DNA from: Clostridia bacterium
Lineage (GTDB): Bacteria > Bacillota > Clostridia > Oscillospirales > Acutalibacteraceae
Assembly: GCA_017407705.1 (NCBI GenBank)
Contig: JAFQWA010000027.1
Location: 1-64,000 of the forward strand
Reading direction: 5' to 3'
Length of the DNA stretch: 64,000 nt
Positions 41,319 through 50,191 of the stretch are shown one piece after another; positions within the stretch are counted from its first letter, which is position 1; each line of letters starts with the position of its first letter. The position numbers were made by a program, and so were the translations under genes. Below the pieces are notes generated by a model that saw only the letters and a program-made list of their open reading frames with translations, was not told the origin of the DNA and made no database searches.

Positions 41319-41364
41319 AAGGCATATTCCCTTATTGTATGATTTAACCGAGGTGATTGTTTTG

Positions 41365-41589
41365 TTGCATCGTATTCGGGATCTGCGTGAAGATAAGGAT
41401 CTGTCGCAAAAGTTCATTGCACAAATGTTAAACATACATCAAACTACGTATTCAGATTATGAACTCGGCAATTTGAATGTTCCTATCTCAATATTATCTA
41501 AGTTGGCTGATTTTTATAATACCAGCATTGATTATCTGGCTGATAGAACAGACGAGATTAAACCTTATCCTATAAAGAACAAAAAATAA
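41365..41589 (+). CDS. Small XRE-family regulator
   Basis: 74 residues, almost only a Cro/CI helix-turn-helix (HRIRDLREDKDLSQKFIAQM, then QTTYSDYELGNLNVPISILS). TTG at 41365 is preferred, with GAGGTGA seven bases upstream; TTG at 41362 is possible. Probably represses itself and the divergent SLOG gene through the palindrome between them. Confidence 0.85.
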   Translation: MHRIRDLREDKDLSQKFIAQMLNIHQTTYSDYELGNLNVPISILSKLADFYNTSIDYLADRTDEIKPYPIKNKK

Positions 41590-41626
41590 AACACAAAGAG
41601 TTCTAATAAATTGCTTTGTGTTTTTT
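41586..41626 (+). terminator. Terminator of the XRE gene
   Basis: Stem AAACACAAAG / CTTTGTGTTT followed by TTT. Confidence 0.75.
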
Positions 41627-41680
41627 AATGCCGGAAGGAACCTGCGGAGCTTTAAATTTAATCAAACTTTACTGTAACGC

Positions 41681-41774
41681 ACTCTCCCTCAGTCAGCTTT
41701 GCTGACTCGGAGAGGGTAAATACTAAAATAACCCTCTCACCCGCTGTTGCGGGAGCTCTCCCAAAGGGAGAGCC
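41681..41774. repeat. Paired structured repeat, probable relative of the DUF559-flanking repeats
   Basis: Right unit (41731-41774, read on the minus strand): hairpin CTCTCCC-TTT-GGGAGAG, hairpin CCCGC-AACA-GCGGG, then TGAGAGGG. Left unit (41681-41717) has hairpin AGTCAGC-TTT-GCTGACT and ends GGAGAGGGT. The units face each other across a 13-base spacer. The order hairpin-hairpin-TGAnnGG matches the repeats at 30061 and 30490, but no gene lies between. Confidence 0.75.
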
Positions 41775-41780
41775 TTAAAA

Positions 41781-41822
41781 AAACAACCCCCGACAGATTT
41801 TAGTCTGTCGGGGGTTGTTTTT
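41781..41822 (-). terminator. Terminator of the deacetylase gene
   Basis: Stem AACAACCCCCGACAGA / TCTGTCGGGGGTTGTT with flanking A/T runs. Confidence 0.9.
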
Positions 41823-41833
41823 TTATTAATTTA

Positions 41834-42805
41834 TTATTTTACGTTTGTGTACATTGTATTCTTTTTACGCTCTACTGCTTTAAGCTTGAACAAGTCGCTT
41901 ACTGTTACAAACTTATATCCCTGATTTTTCAAGGTAGGGATAATGGTATCCAATGCTTCAACGGTAAGACTGTTACCTGCAAAATCGTGAAGCAGAATAA
42001 TGTCACCGTCTTTAACGTTGTTGATGATCATATCTGCACGCTGTTTAGCAGAAACATTGTTATCCCAGTCGTTTGCACCGATTCCACAAATAAATGTAAG
42101 AGGAATGTTGTTATACATAGTCTGACTTACATCAATAAAGGGCGGACGGAAGGTAGTGGGAGTTACACCTGCATATCTCTCAATAACGTCCTGAGTATCC
42201 TCGATCTCTTCTCTGATCTCAGCGGCGGACATAGCCCCCATTCTTCTGTGAGTATAGGAGTGATTTCCCAGCTCACAGCCCAAGTCCAGTGTACGTTTCA
42301 TAACAGCCTGAGTTCCTGAATGAACGTTTTGACCGATAAGCATAAAGGTTGCAACAACGTTGTACTTCTCAAGCTTATCAAGAACTAAATTTGTGGTCTG
42401 AATTGAGGGGCCGTCGTCAAAAGACAGAGCAACCAGCTTATCCTTTGATGCAGTTCCCTTAGGAACAGTGGTAAGCATAGGATTTTTTGTAGCTGCGGGT
42501 TTTTCGGTCTTTTTAGCGGTGGTTGTGATCTTCAAATTGTCGGGCATAGTCGTTTTCACCTGTGTAGTAGTTTTTTGTGCAGAGGCAGTAGTGGTTATAC
42601 CTGCCACCTGCTGAGCAGTGGTAGTATCACTGCCTAAAGTAGTGGTTTGCACTTGACCTTCGTTGACGGTGGTTGTGGGGTTAGTTACGGGTTTTGCAGT
42701 GGTGGTAGCATCTGTGGGAGCGGGGGTTTGTCCGCTGCAGCCGACAAACGTCAGCATCAGCGCCATGGCCATAACAACAGCAAGAAATCTAACGACCTTT
42801 TTCAT
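41834..42805 (-). CDS. Polysaccharide deacetylase, lipoprotein
   Basis: 323 residues. Signal peptide with lipobox FVGC, then a Thr/Pro-rich spacer (about residues 25-110) that reaches through the wall. The NodB domain follows: LSFDDGP (catalytic Asp and metal Asp), NHSYTHRRM (metal His pair), FRPPFIDVS, and DIILLHDF near the end. It removes N-acetyl groups from peptidoglycan or chitin-like sugars outside the cell. The motifs are intact. AAGGAGG precedes the ATG. Monocistronic. Confidence 0.92.
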   Translation of the reverse strand: MKKVVRFLAVVMAMALMLTFVGCSGQTPAPTDATTTAKPVTNPTTTVNEGQVQTTTLGSDTTTAQQVAGITTTASAQKTTTQVKTTMPDNLKITTTAKKTEKPAATKNPMLTTVPKGTASKDKLVALSFDDGPSIQTTNLVLDKLEKYNVVATFMLIGQNVHSGTQAVMKRTLDLGCELGNHSYTHRRMGAMSAAEIREEIEDTQDVIERYAGVTPTTFRPPFIDVSQTMYNNIPLTFICGIGANDWDNNVSAKQRADMIINNVKDGDIILLHDFAGNSLTVEALDTIIPTLKNQGYKFVTVSDLFKLKAVERKKNTMYTNVK

Positions 42806-42840
42806 TTTAATATCCTCCTTAAAATAAGCAGAAATATATA

Positions 42841-43422
42841 TTAGTCCTGCAGCAGCACCGCTCTGCAGGGAGCACCGTCAGCGCCTTGAACGCTTAACGG
42901 AAAAGCCGATAAAATGTAGTCACCCTCGGGTACCTGAGCTAAATTCAAGCCTTCCAGTATAACAATGTCGTTGTGCAACAAAATCAAATGCACCGGAGCC
43001 TGTTGACCGTCGATCCCAACAGTTTGATTATCAATTCCCACCAGCTTAACGCCTTTATCCAGCAAGGCAGTGGCGGCTGACTGAGTCAGTGCGCCGTTTA
43101 CAGTGGTTTTTATTAGCAGTCTATAGGTATCGTCGGGCACTAAGTTGTCTATCATCTCGCCGGTGATGATCTCCTCGGGAATAAACACCACTCTGCACTC
43201 GCCGATGAATGTTTCAAGCTCCATCTGATCGATGCTCTGGGCACCCTCAACAAAGTGGCAAGGAGCATCAATATGTGTGCCGTTGTGCAAACACATTGAA
43301 ATCTTGCTCAAATTACAAGCCGCACCCTCTGAAATGCTCAGCAGTTGAGTCTTTTCGGGGGTAGGGTCACCGGGATAAACCTTAGATGACAGTATTTCCT
43401 GAGAAATATCATAAATTCTCAT
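42841..43422 (-). CDS. Cyclase family protein (kynurenine formamidase-like)
   Basis: 193 residues. The metal-binding motif HNGTHIDAPCHF defines the cyclase/KynB family, with an N-terminal YDISQEILSSKVYPGDP start typical for it. Such enzymes hydrolyse N-formylkynurenine or related cyclic amides. No tryptophan-degradation genes are nearby, so the substrate is open. It is 17 bases downstream of serS and probably cotranscribed. Confidence 0.88.
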   Translation of the reverse strand: MRIYDISQEILSSKVYPGDPTPEKTQLLSISEGAACNLSKISMCLHNGTHIDAPCHFVEGAQSIDQMELETFIGECRVVFIPEEIITGEMIDNLVPDDTYRLLIKTTVNGALTQSAATALLDKGVKLVGIDNQTVGIDGQQAPVHLILLHNDIVILEGLNLAQVPEGDYILSAFPLSVQGADGAPCRAVLLQD

Positions 43423-43439
43423 AAGATAACTCCGTAAAA

Positions 43440-44708
<1,269 letters not shown>

Positions 44709-44732
44709 TTAAAACAACCCTTTCAAAACACT

Positions 44733-45569
44733 TTACTTATTAAATACCATTTCTATTAAATCGGCAAGGTCCTGCTCACCGTAAAATTCTATCTCTAAGG
44801 TGCCTTTGGTTTTACCCATCTGAACCTTTACCCGTCTGCCCAGTTCCTCTTTCAAAGCCAGCTCAACTTCGCTGTAATAGGGGATCTTCACCGGGGCCGC
44901 CGTTGCAGACTTAGCATTTGCCTTAGCTTTTTTGCCCATCTGCTCAATATCACGTACTGATGCGCCTTTTTTAATAAACTCAACTGCAAAAGCTCTGTCT
45001 TCAGGACTCAGTGCCAGTAAGGCTCTGCCGTGTCCTGCGGAGATAACTCCTGCGGCGATCAGGTCGATATACTCTTCCAGTTCCAGCAATCTCAAGGAGT
45101 TTGCCACAGCGGAACGGGATTTGCCAACTTTCTTTGATACTTCCTCTTGAGTCATACCAAAAGCCGTCATCAGCTGTTTGTAGCCCTGAGCCTCTTCGAT
45201 AGGATTCAAGTCCTCACGCTGAAGGTTCTCAATTAGGGCTATTTCCATAGTTTGCTCATCGGAAAGCTCTTTTATAACCACAGGAACGGTGGTGAGACCT
45301 GCCTGACGGCAAGCACGCCATCTGCGTTCACCTGCAACTATCTGATACCCACCGTTTATAAGCGGACGCACCACAATAGGCTGTAACAAGCCATACTGGG
45401 CGATATTATCGCTTAATTCGTCCAACGCCGCCTGATCAAAATGCTTTCGGGGCTGATCTCGGTTCGGCTCGATGTCCGACAGTCTTACCTCAACCGCAGA
45501 GTTTTCGTCGGTTGCGTTATCATTAAGAAGAGCGCTGTAACCACGTCCTAATCCTGATTTACGTGCCAT
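44733..45569 (-). CDS. parB: Chromosome partitioning protein ParB (Spo0J)
   Basis: 278 residues. The N-terminal CTPase/partition domain has the conserved GERRWRACRQAG. A helix-turn-helix follows (MTQEEVSKKVGKSRSAVANS) that binds parS, and the C-terminal dimer domain ends the protein. Loads onto the two parS sites next to parA and spreads to organise the origin. Seven bases from parA, same operon. Confidence 0.97.
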   Translation of the reverse strand: MARKSGLGRGYSALLNDNATDENSAVEVRLSDIEPNRDQPRKHFDQAALDELSDNIAQYGLLQPIVVRPLINGGYQIVAGERRWRACRQAGLTTVPVVIKELSDEQTMEIALIENLQREDLNPIEEAQGYKQLMTAFGMTQEEVSKKVGKSRSAVANSLRLLELEEYIDLIAAGVISAGHGRALLALSPEDRAFAVEFIKKGASVRDIEQMGKKAKANAKSATAAPVKIPYYSEVELALKEELGRRVKVQMGKTKGTLEIEFYGEQDLADLIEMVFNK

Positions 45570-45575
45570 TTCAAC

Positions 45576-46352
45576 TTACACCCTTTCTCTTTTATTGTTT
45601 TTTATGATTTCCTTTGCCAACGCTGTGTAAGCGTGGGAGCCTTTGGAATTTTTATCGTAATATAAGATAGGCTCACCGTAGCTGGGGGCTTCCGACAGTC
45701 TTACCGATCGGGGAATTACGTTAGCAAACACCTTTTTCGGGAAAAAGCGTTTGATTTCCGCTACCACCTGCTGTGTCAGGTTCAGTCTGCCGTCATACAT
45801 AGTAAGCAAAACACCCTCTAACTCCAGCTGAGGATTGTGCAATCGCTTTATCTGACGCACAGTGGTCATCAGCTGTGACAAGCCCTCCAATGCGTAGTAC
45901 TCACACTGAATGGGTACCAGCACTGTATCCGCTGCACAAAGGGAGTTTATTGTTATCATTCCTAAGGACGGCGGACAGTCTAATATAATGTAGTCGTAGG
46001 CGTCTTTTATGGGAGCAATGGCCTTTTTCAAGCAAAACTCACGCTCCTCTAACTCCACCAACTCCACCTCTGCTCCTGAAAGGTTCATATTTGAGGGAAT
46101 TACATCTACGTTTTTAAAGTTGGTCTTTACTGCAATATCCTTTGCTTCGGCGTTGCCGATCAGCAAATCATAAGACGATGCAGATATATCTCGTTTGCTT
46201 ATACCGTAGCCACTGGTGGCGTTGCCCTGAGGGTCGATGTCGATAAGCAAACACTTTTTGCCTTTATCACCCATAGCTGCCGTAAGATTTACCGACGTGG
46301 TGGTTTTTCCCACGCCGCCCTTCTGGTTAACTATGGCTATTACCTTACCCAA
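45576..46352 (-). CDS. parA: Chromosome partitioning ATPase ParA (Soj)
   Basis: 258 residues from TTG at 46352. That start is chosen because AAAGGAGGT lies five bases upstream, and the resulting N-terminus GKVIAIVNQKGGVGKTTT fits ParA exactly. Deviant Walker A KGGVGKTT, then IDIDPQGNAT, then DYIILDCPPS are all present. It acts with ParB on origin segregation and, in Bacillus relatives, on DnaA. The two parS sites are directly upstream. Confidence 0.97.
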   Translation of the reverse strand: MGKVIAIVNQKGGVGKTTTSVNLTAAMGDKGKKCLLIDIDPQGNATSGYGISKRDISASSYDLLIGNAEAKDIAVKTNFKNVDVIPSNMNLSGAEVELVELEEREFCLKKAIAPIKDAYDYIILDCPPSLGMITINSLCAADTVLVPIQCEYYALEGLSQLMTTVRQIKRLHNPQLELEGVLLTMYDGRLNLTQQVVAEIKRFFPKKVFANVIPRSVRLSEAPSYGEPILYYDKNSKGSHAYTALAKEIIKNNKRERV

Positions 46353-46436
46353 ACTGTTACCTCCTTTGGAATGTGTAATGCGTTTATATGTATTATAGCA
46401 CAAGCCAATCGGGATTAAAAGTGTTTTTTCAAAAAA

Positions 46437-46452
46437 TGTTTCACGTGAAACA
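46437..46452. promoter_or_regulatory. parS site 1
   Basis: TGTTTCACGTGAAACA, the perfect 16-base Spo0J/ParB binding palindrome. Confidence 0.97.
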
Positions 46453-46475
46453 TAATTTTAGAAGCAGGGCATAAA

Positions 46476-46491
46476 TGTTTCACGTGAAACA
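46476..46491. promoter_or_regulatory. parS site 2
   Basis: TGTTTCACGTGAAACA again, 39 bases from site 1; the palindrome extends to 22 bases including the flanking AAA/TTT. Confidence 0.97.
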
Positions 46492-46572
46492 TTTGGTTTG
46501 GTCGAAATAACAGATAATTTGCGCACGAATTGTTAAAATTAACCAAAAATTAGAAAATATTGTAAAAAGTTC

Positions 46573-46601
46573 TTTACAAATGGAAAAAAATGTATTAAAA
46601 T
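46573..46601 (+). promoter_or_regulatory. Promoter of the AbrB-like gene
   Basis: TTTACA (46573-46578), 17 bases, TAAAAT (46596-46601). Confidence 0.6.
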
Positions 46602-46649
46602 GAATATAACAAAAAAAGAATTAACTCGTAAAGCAAAGGAGAGTTTAAT

Positions 46650-46892
46650 ATGGCATTTACAGGTATTGAAAGAAGATTGGACGAACTGGGAAGAGTTGTT
46701 ATTCCCAAGGAGTTAAGAAACAGCTTGAACATCCCCACCGGTACACCTTTGGCAATTTATGTTGAGGGTAGCAGAATTATCTTGGAAAAGAGCGCAGGCA
46801 CTTGTGCTATCTGCGGCAGCTCTGAAAACGTAAAAGAGTTTGGCGGCAAGGGTATTTGCGAGCATTGCATTGAAAAAATAAAATCACTGTAA
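46650..46892 (+). CDS. AbrB/SpoVT-type transition-state regulator with zinc finger
   Basis: 80 residues. The swapped-hairpin AbrB fold is plain: RRLDELGRVVIPKELRNSLN, then LAIYVEGSRIILEK. After it comes a small C-terminal zinc finger, CAICGSS..CEHC. AAAGGAGAG precedes the ATG. Such proteins bind AT-rich promoters as tetramers and time stationary-phase and spore genes. Monocistronic with promoter and terminator. Confidence 0.93.
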   Translation: MAFTGIERRLDELGRVVIPKELRNSLNIPTGTPLAIYVEGSRIILEKSAGTCAICGSSENVKEFGGKGICEHCIEKIKSL

Positions 46893-46898
46893 AAAAGC

Positions 46899-46927
46899 AA
46901 ACCCTCCGATAAAGCATCGGAGGGTTT
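46899..46927. terminator. Bidirectional terminator
   Basis: Stem AAACCCTCCGAT / ATCGGAGGGTTT between convergent genes. Confidence 0.9.
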
Positions 46928-46934
46928 TGTTTAG

Positions 46935-47243
46935 CTAACTAAACACCATAAAAACATATTTCAGCACTCGCTCTAATCGGCTTCGTGCCCGAAACAGTAT
47001 GCGGCTTACGCTAGACTTGTTCACCGCCAAAATTTCTGCTATGTGGGGAATGGTTACGTTTTCAAAGTAGTACAGCTCCACCACCTGCTTTTGGATAGGC
47101 GTCAGCTCGTTGCTGATAGCCGACTTTAACGCCATAAGCAGCTTGGATCTAAGCTCAGCGTTGGTGTTGCCCAGAGCGTTGATGTACTGCTTAAAGCAAA
47201 AAACGTCCTCGGCGCCGAAATTTAACGAAACCTTTTTAGCCAC
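46935..47243 (-). CDS. Sigma-70 region 4-like DNA-binding protein
   Basis: 102 residues from the GTG at 47243 (AAAGGCGGTGA upstream). Residues 50-100 form a sigma region 4 helix-turn-helix: LTPIQKQVVELYYFENVTIP, then HIAEILAVNKSSVSRILFRA. The N-terminal part has no sigma region 2, so it is not a full sigma factor. Similar short proteins occur as phage or element regulators (ArpU-like) and as host genes. It follows the 75-residue gene closely and is probably cotranscribed. Confidence 0.75.
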   Translation of the reverse strand: MAKKVSLNFGAEDVFCFKQYINALGNTNAELRSKLLMALKSAISNELTPIQKQVVELYYFENVTIPHIAEILAVNKSSVSRILFRARSRLERVLKYVFMVFS

Positions 47244-47260
47244 CTTAATCACCGCCTTTA

Positions 47261-47488
47261 TCAAACGCCGAAAAAGTTGTATTCCACCACGTCGTCGTAG
47301 TAGCGGTCTAAGTGGGCGCCGGTGCGGTGACACACTAAGGCTGTGGCATACAATCGGCAAATACGGGTCTCCACCTCCTTTTTTGCCTCACCACGCAATC
47401 CGTCGAGCAAATCGGTGAGTTCTGAAATTCGGGTTCTGATTATTTTTTCCTGCTGAAAATACTGAGCAGCCAATTCTTTTAACGTCAT
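47261..47488 (-). CDS. Hypothetical 75-residue protein
   Basis: Helical soluble protein (QQEKIIRTRISELTDLLDGL, then KEVETRICRLYATALVCHRT). No family recognised. AGAAGG precedes the ATG. Its stop lies within the ribosome binding region of the sigma-region-4 protein gene, so the two are coupled. The pair has higher G+C than the surrounding noncoding DNA, but that is expected for coding sequence. Confidence 0.65.
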   Translation of the reverse strand: MTLKELAAQYFQQEKIIRTRISELTDLLDGLRGEAKKEVETRICRLYATALVCHRTGAHLDRYYDDVVEYNFFGV

Positions 47489-47803
47489 AATACTTTTACC
47501 TTCTTTTTCAAAAAATAAAAGTGCCTTTGCCGCAACAATCGTGATTTGACACGAACAAAAACAGTCCGCACTTAAAAGCTTTTCTTTTAAATGCAGATTA
47601 CTTTTGGTTTATTGCTAGCAAAAACACTATAAATATGTTAACATTATTCACATTAAAAAGCAACACATTTTTGTTAATTACAAAATTATAACGCACAAAA
47701 GTGCGTAAATAATGGGGTTTTCCGAGTTTAATGCTCTTGAAGAAGGCATAAAAATATGTTACAATGTCTGTGGAGTATATTCACTGTGCAAAGGAGAGTT
47801 TTT
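47489..47803 (+). promoter_or_regulatory. Intergenic region with operator-like palindrome and promoter
   Basis: AT-rich 315 bases without a gene. It holds ACGCACAAAAGTGCGT (47691-47706), a candidate operator for the XRE gene, and TTGAAG (47737-47742)-17-TACAAT (47760-47765) as the promoter of that gene. Nothing else recognised. Confidence 0.6.
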
Positions 47804-48175
47804 ATGTTTTCTGAAAAGCTTAGGTCAATAAGGCAAAAAAACAATATGACACAAAAGGAGTTTGCCCGTTATTTAGGCATATCTCCCAGCACCATCAGTA
47901 TGTATGAACGAGGTGAGCGTATGCCCACCAGCACCATACTGAGAAAAATCTCGGCATCTTCAGAAATTTCTATGGACTATTTTGTTAATCAGGAGCCTGT
48001 TAGCAGTGATGTTATGGCGATAATCCAAAGCACCTGCGATATTATCAGAGATAAAGATAATCTGACCTATAAGGCAAAGCCTGTGGACGCTGAAAAAATA
48101 AAAAAACTCACCGATAGCATTTTGCTTATCAGTGAGCTGATATTAGATGAACACATTGTAAAATTAAGGAGATGA
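47804..48175 (+). CDS. XRE-family regulator
   Basis: 123 residues from the ATG at 47804 (AAAGGAGAG upstream). The N-terminal helix-turn-helix is LRSIRQKNNMTQKEFARYLG, then ISPSTISMYERGERMPTSTI. The C-terminal half is helical with no known domain. It precedes a WYL regulator by four bases; both appear to form one operon. It probably binds the palindrome upstream of its own promoter. Confidence 0.88.
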   Translation: MFSEKLRSIRQKNNMTQKEFARYLGISPSTISMYERGERMPTSTILRKISASSEISMDYFVNQEPVSSDVMAIIQSTCDIIRDKDNLTYKAKPVDAEKIKKLTDSILLISELILDEHIVKLRR

Positions 48176-48179
48176 TGTT

Positions 48180-49163
48180 GTGGCTAAGTCTGCAAATCAA
48201 AAGCTGAAAATTTTATATTTACTGAAAATTCTGCAATCCCAAACCGACGAGGACCACGCTTTAACTATGAACCAGTTAATAGACCGCCTGGCTGAGTATG
48301 ACATTACCGCTGAGCGAAAAAGTCTTTACGACGATATAAAGTCGTTGCAGGATTTTGGGGTTGATATAATTTGCGACCGCTCCAAAAACGGTGGCTACCG
48401 TGTGGTGGGCAGAGATTTTCAGCTTCCTGAATTAAAGCTGTTGGTGGACTCGGTGCAGTCATCAAAGTTTTTGACTCATAAAAAGTCGGCGGAGATGATA
48501 AAAAAGCTGGAAAGCTTGTGCAGTGAGCACGAGGCAAAGCAGCTGCAACGTCAGGTGTACGTTGCCAACCGAGTGAAAAATATGAATGAAAGCATATACC
48601 ACAACGTTGACCACATCCACAACGGCATTTTGCAGAACAAGAAAATAAAGTTCAAATACTTTGAATATACCGTTGATAAAGAGCGTGTGTTCCGTAAAAA
48701 CGGCGAGTTTTACGTTATAAGTCCCTATGCTTTGATGTGTGATGACGAAAATTATTATATGTTAGGTTACGACTTAGAGGCAGGTATTATGAAGCATTAC
48801 CGTGTGGATAAAATGATGCACATTGATCTGTGCGACCAGCCGCGTGACGGAGAAAAACAGGCAGAAAAGCTGGACATCGGCGCTTACTCGGGCAAGCTGT
48901 TTTCTATGTTTGGCGGCGATGAGCAGCTGGTGAAGATAGAGTTTGATAATTCCCTTATCGGCGTTGTAATCGACCGTTTCGGCAAGGACGTTTCTGTTAT
49001 CAAAACCGATGACAACCATTTTGCAGTGCATATAAAAGCAGTGGTAAGTCCGCAGTTTTTTGGCTGGTTGGCAGGACTGGGCGTGGGTGCAAAAATTTTG
49101 TACCCCTCAGACGTGCAGCAAAAAATGAAGGAATACATTAAGTCAATAGCAAAGCTGTATTAA
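48180..49163 (+). CDS. WYL-domain transcriptional regulator
   Basis: 327 residues from GTG 48180. An N-terminal winged helix (LKILYLLKILQSQ, then ITAERKSLYDDIKSLQDFGV) is followed by the WYL domain with KFKYFEYTVDKERV and FYVISPYALMCDDENYYMLG, and a C-terminal WCX region. WYL domains sense nucleic acids or nucleotides and control DNA repair, defence and other genes. No obvious target gene is adjacent. Confidence 0.92.
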   Translation: MAKSANQKLKILYLLKILQSQTDEDHALTMNQLIDRLAEYDITAERKSLYDDIKSLQDFGVDIICDRSKNGGYRVVGRDFQLPELKLLVDSVQSSKFLTHKKSAEMIKKLESLCSEHEAKQLQRQVYVANRVKNMNESIYHNVDHIHNGILQNKKIKFKYFEYTVDKERVFRKNGEFYVISPYALMCDDENYYMLGYDLEAGIMKHYRVDKMMHIDLCDQPRDGEKQAEKLDIGAYSGKLFSMFGGDEQLVKIEFDNSLIGVVIDRFGKDVSVIKTDDNHFAVHIKAVVSPQFFGWLAGLGVGAKILYPSDVQQKMKEYIKSIAKLY

Positions 49164-49165
49164 AT

Positions 49166-49207
49166 TAAAAAACACCCCGATGACATCGGTCATCGGGGTG
49201 TTTTTAT
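49166..49207. terminator. Bidirectional terminator
   Basis: AAAACACCCCGATGAC / GTCATCGGGGTGTTTT stem between convergent genes. Confidence 0.9.
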
Positions 49208-49208
49208 A

Positions 49209-49880
49209 TTACCAAATAAATGGTATTAAACGGTATTTAACCTTTTGCTTGTACTCACAGTATCCCGCAAGCTCTTTTTCAAGAAAAGCTTCCTCGTCTT
49301 TAATTCTTTTGACAATGATAAAGGGGTATGCCAGAAAAATTATAAATGAATACACCGAGCCCAGCACCAGCGGCATAGATAAAAACAAAAGCAGGGTTAC
49401 GCTGTACATAGGGTGTCTGACAATGCCGTACAACCCTGTGTCTATGACCTTTTGGTTTTCCTGCACTTTAATGGTGCGGCTTAGATAGGTGTTTTCTCTG
49501 AGCACCTCTGCATAAAGTGTGTATGCCGCCAAAAACACCACCGTTGCGCCAATCACAACAGCTTTTGGCAAGGCATACCAATTGAAACGAACACCAAGTC
49601 CGGCAACAATAAATCCTGCTAAAAACATAACTCCGCTTAGCTTCACGACCAGACTTTGTTCTTTTCTGTTTTCTTTTGCGTCCAGTCGACTTTTTAATAG
49701 GTCGGGGTTTTTGAACATCATTACAAATCCTGCAATCAGCATTGGAACAAATAAAATCCCCATAAACAACCAGCCGTTAAAAAACGAAAAAGTCCCTGCA
49801 GGTAAAAATATTAAAAGCCCCACCAAAACAACGCCTAATAAAAATTTTGTTATTGCTTGGATGAACAATTTAAATCCCAT
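49209..49880 (-). CDS. Isoprenylcysteine carboxyl methyltransferase-like membrane protein
   Basis: 223 residues from the ATG at 49880 (GGGAGGGG upstream; the upstream extension has no such site). Five to six membrane helices. The C-terminal signature GLYGIVRHPMYSVTLLLFLS, then IKDEEAFLEKELAGYCEYKQ, is that of the ICMT/PEMT family of SAM-dependent membrane methyltransferases. Substrates in bacteria are mostly unknown (lipids or small isoprenoids). Monocistronic. Confidence 0.85.
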   Translation of the reverse strand: MGFKLFIQAITKFLLGVVLVGLLIFLPAGTFSFFNGWLFMGILFVPMLIAGFVMMFKNPDLLKSRLDAKENRKEQSLVVKLSGVMFLAGFIVAGLGVRFNWYALPKAVVIGATVVFLAAYTLYAEVLRENTYLSRTIKVQENQKVIDTGLYGIVRHPMYSVTLLLFLSMPLVLGSVYSFIIFLAYPFIIVKRIKDEEAFLEKELAGYCEYKQKVKYRLIPFIW

Positions 49881-49909
49881 AACAACCCCTCCCATTACAA
49901 TTATACAAC

Positions 49910-49944
49910 AAAATCGGCAGAGGAACAACACCTCTGCCGATTTT
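49910..49944 (-). terminator. Terminator of the Cys-rich small protein gene
   Basis: Stem AAAATCGGCAGAGG / CCTCTGCCGATTTT. Confidence 0.9.
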
Positions 49945-49968
49945 TACAAACATCATTATAAAATCAAA

Positions 49969-50172
49969 CTATTCAGCGCAGTCGCATTCTGTCTCACAGT
50001 CACATTCCTCGTCGCAACAGCAATCGTCACTGCAGTCAAACTCATAGCTTGCCAAACAACGGGGTCTTTTTCTCTCCAAATAAGTGTAAATTTCATAGGC
50101 TGCCGCAGCCACTGTGGCAATAACGCCGATAACTGCAAAAACCGTAGTAAGAACGTCAGATTTTCTTCCCAT
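49969..50172 (-). CDS. Small membrane protein with acidic Cys-rich tail
   Basis: 67 residues. One transmembrane helix (about residues 8-28) is followed by a short basic stretch (LERKRPRC) and a tail in which Cys alternates with Asp/Glu: CSDDCCCDEECDCETECDC. That tail has nine cysteines in 19 residues and could bind soft metals or clusters. AAAGGAG precedes the ATG, and a good terminator follows, so it is a real gene. It lies just after the LCP-like gene. No family recognised. Confidence 0.75.
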   Translation of the reverse strand: MGRKSDVLTTVFAVIGVIATVAAAAYEIYTYLERKRPRCLASYEFDCSDDCCCDEECDCETECDCAE

Positions 50173-50191
50173 TTTAATTACTCCTTTTACT

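Noticed and set aside
44709-44732. T-box upstream of serS
   Set aside because: Only 24 bases separate parB and serS, far too few for a T-box leader.
46935-47488. Integrated element carrying a full sigma factor
   Set aside because: The protein has only a region 4-like helix-turn-helix, and there are no attachment sites or recombinase.
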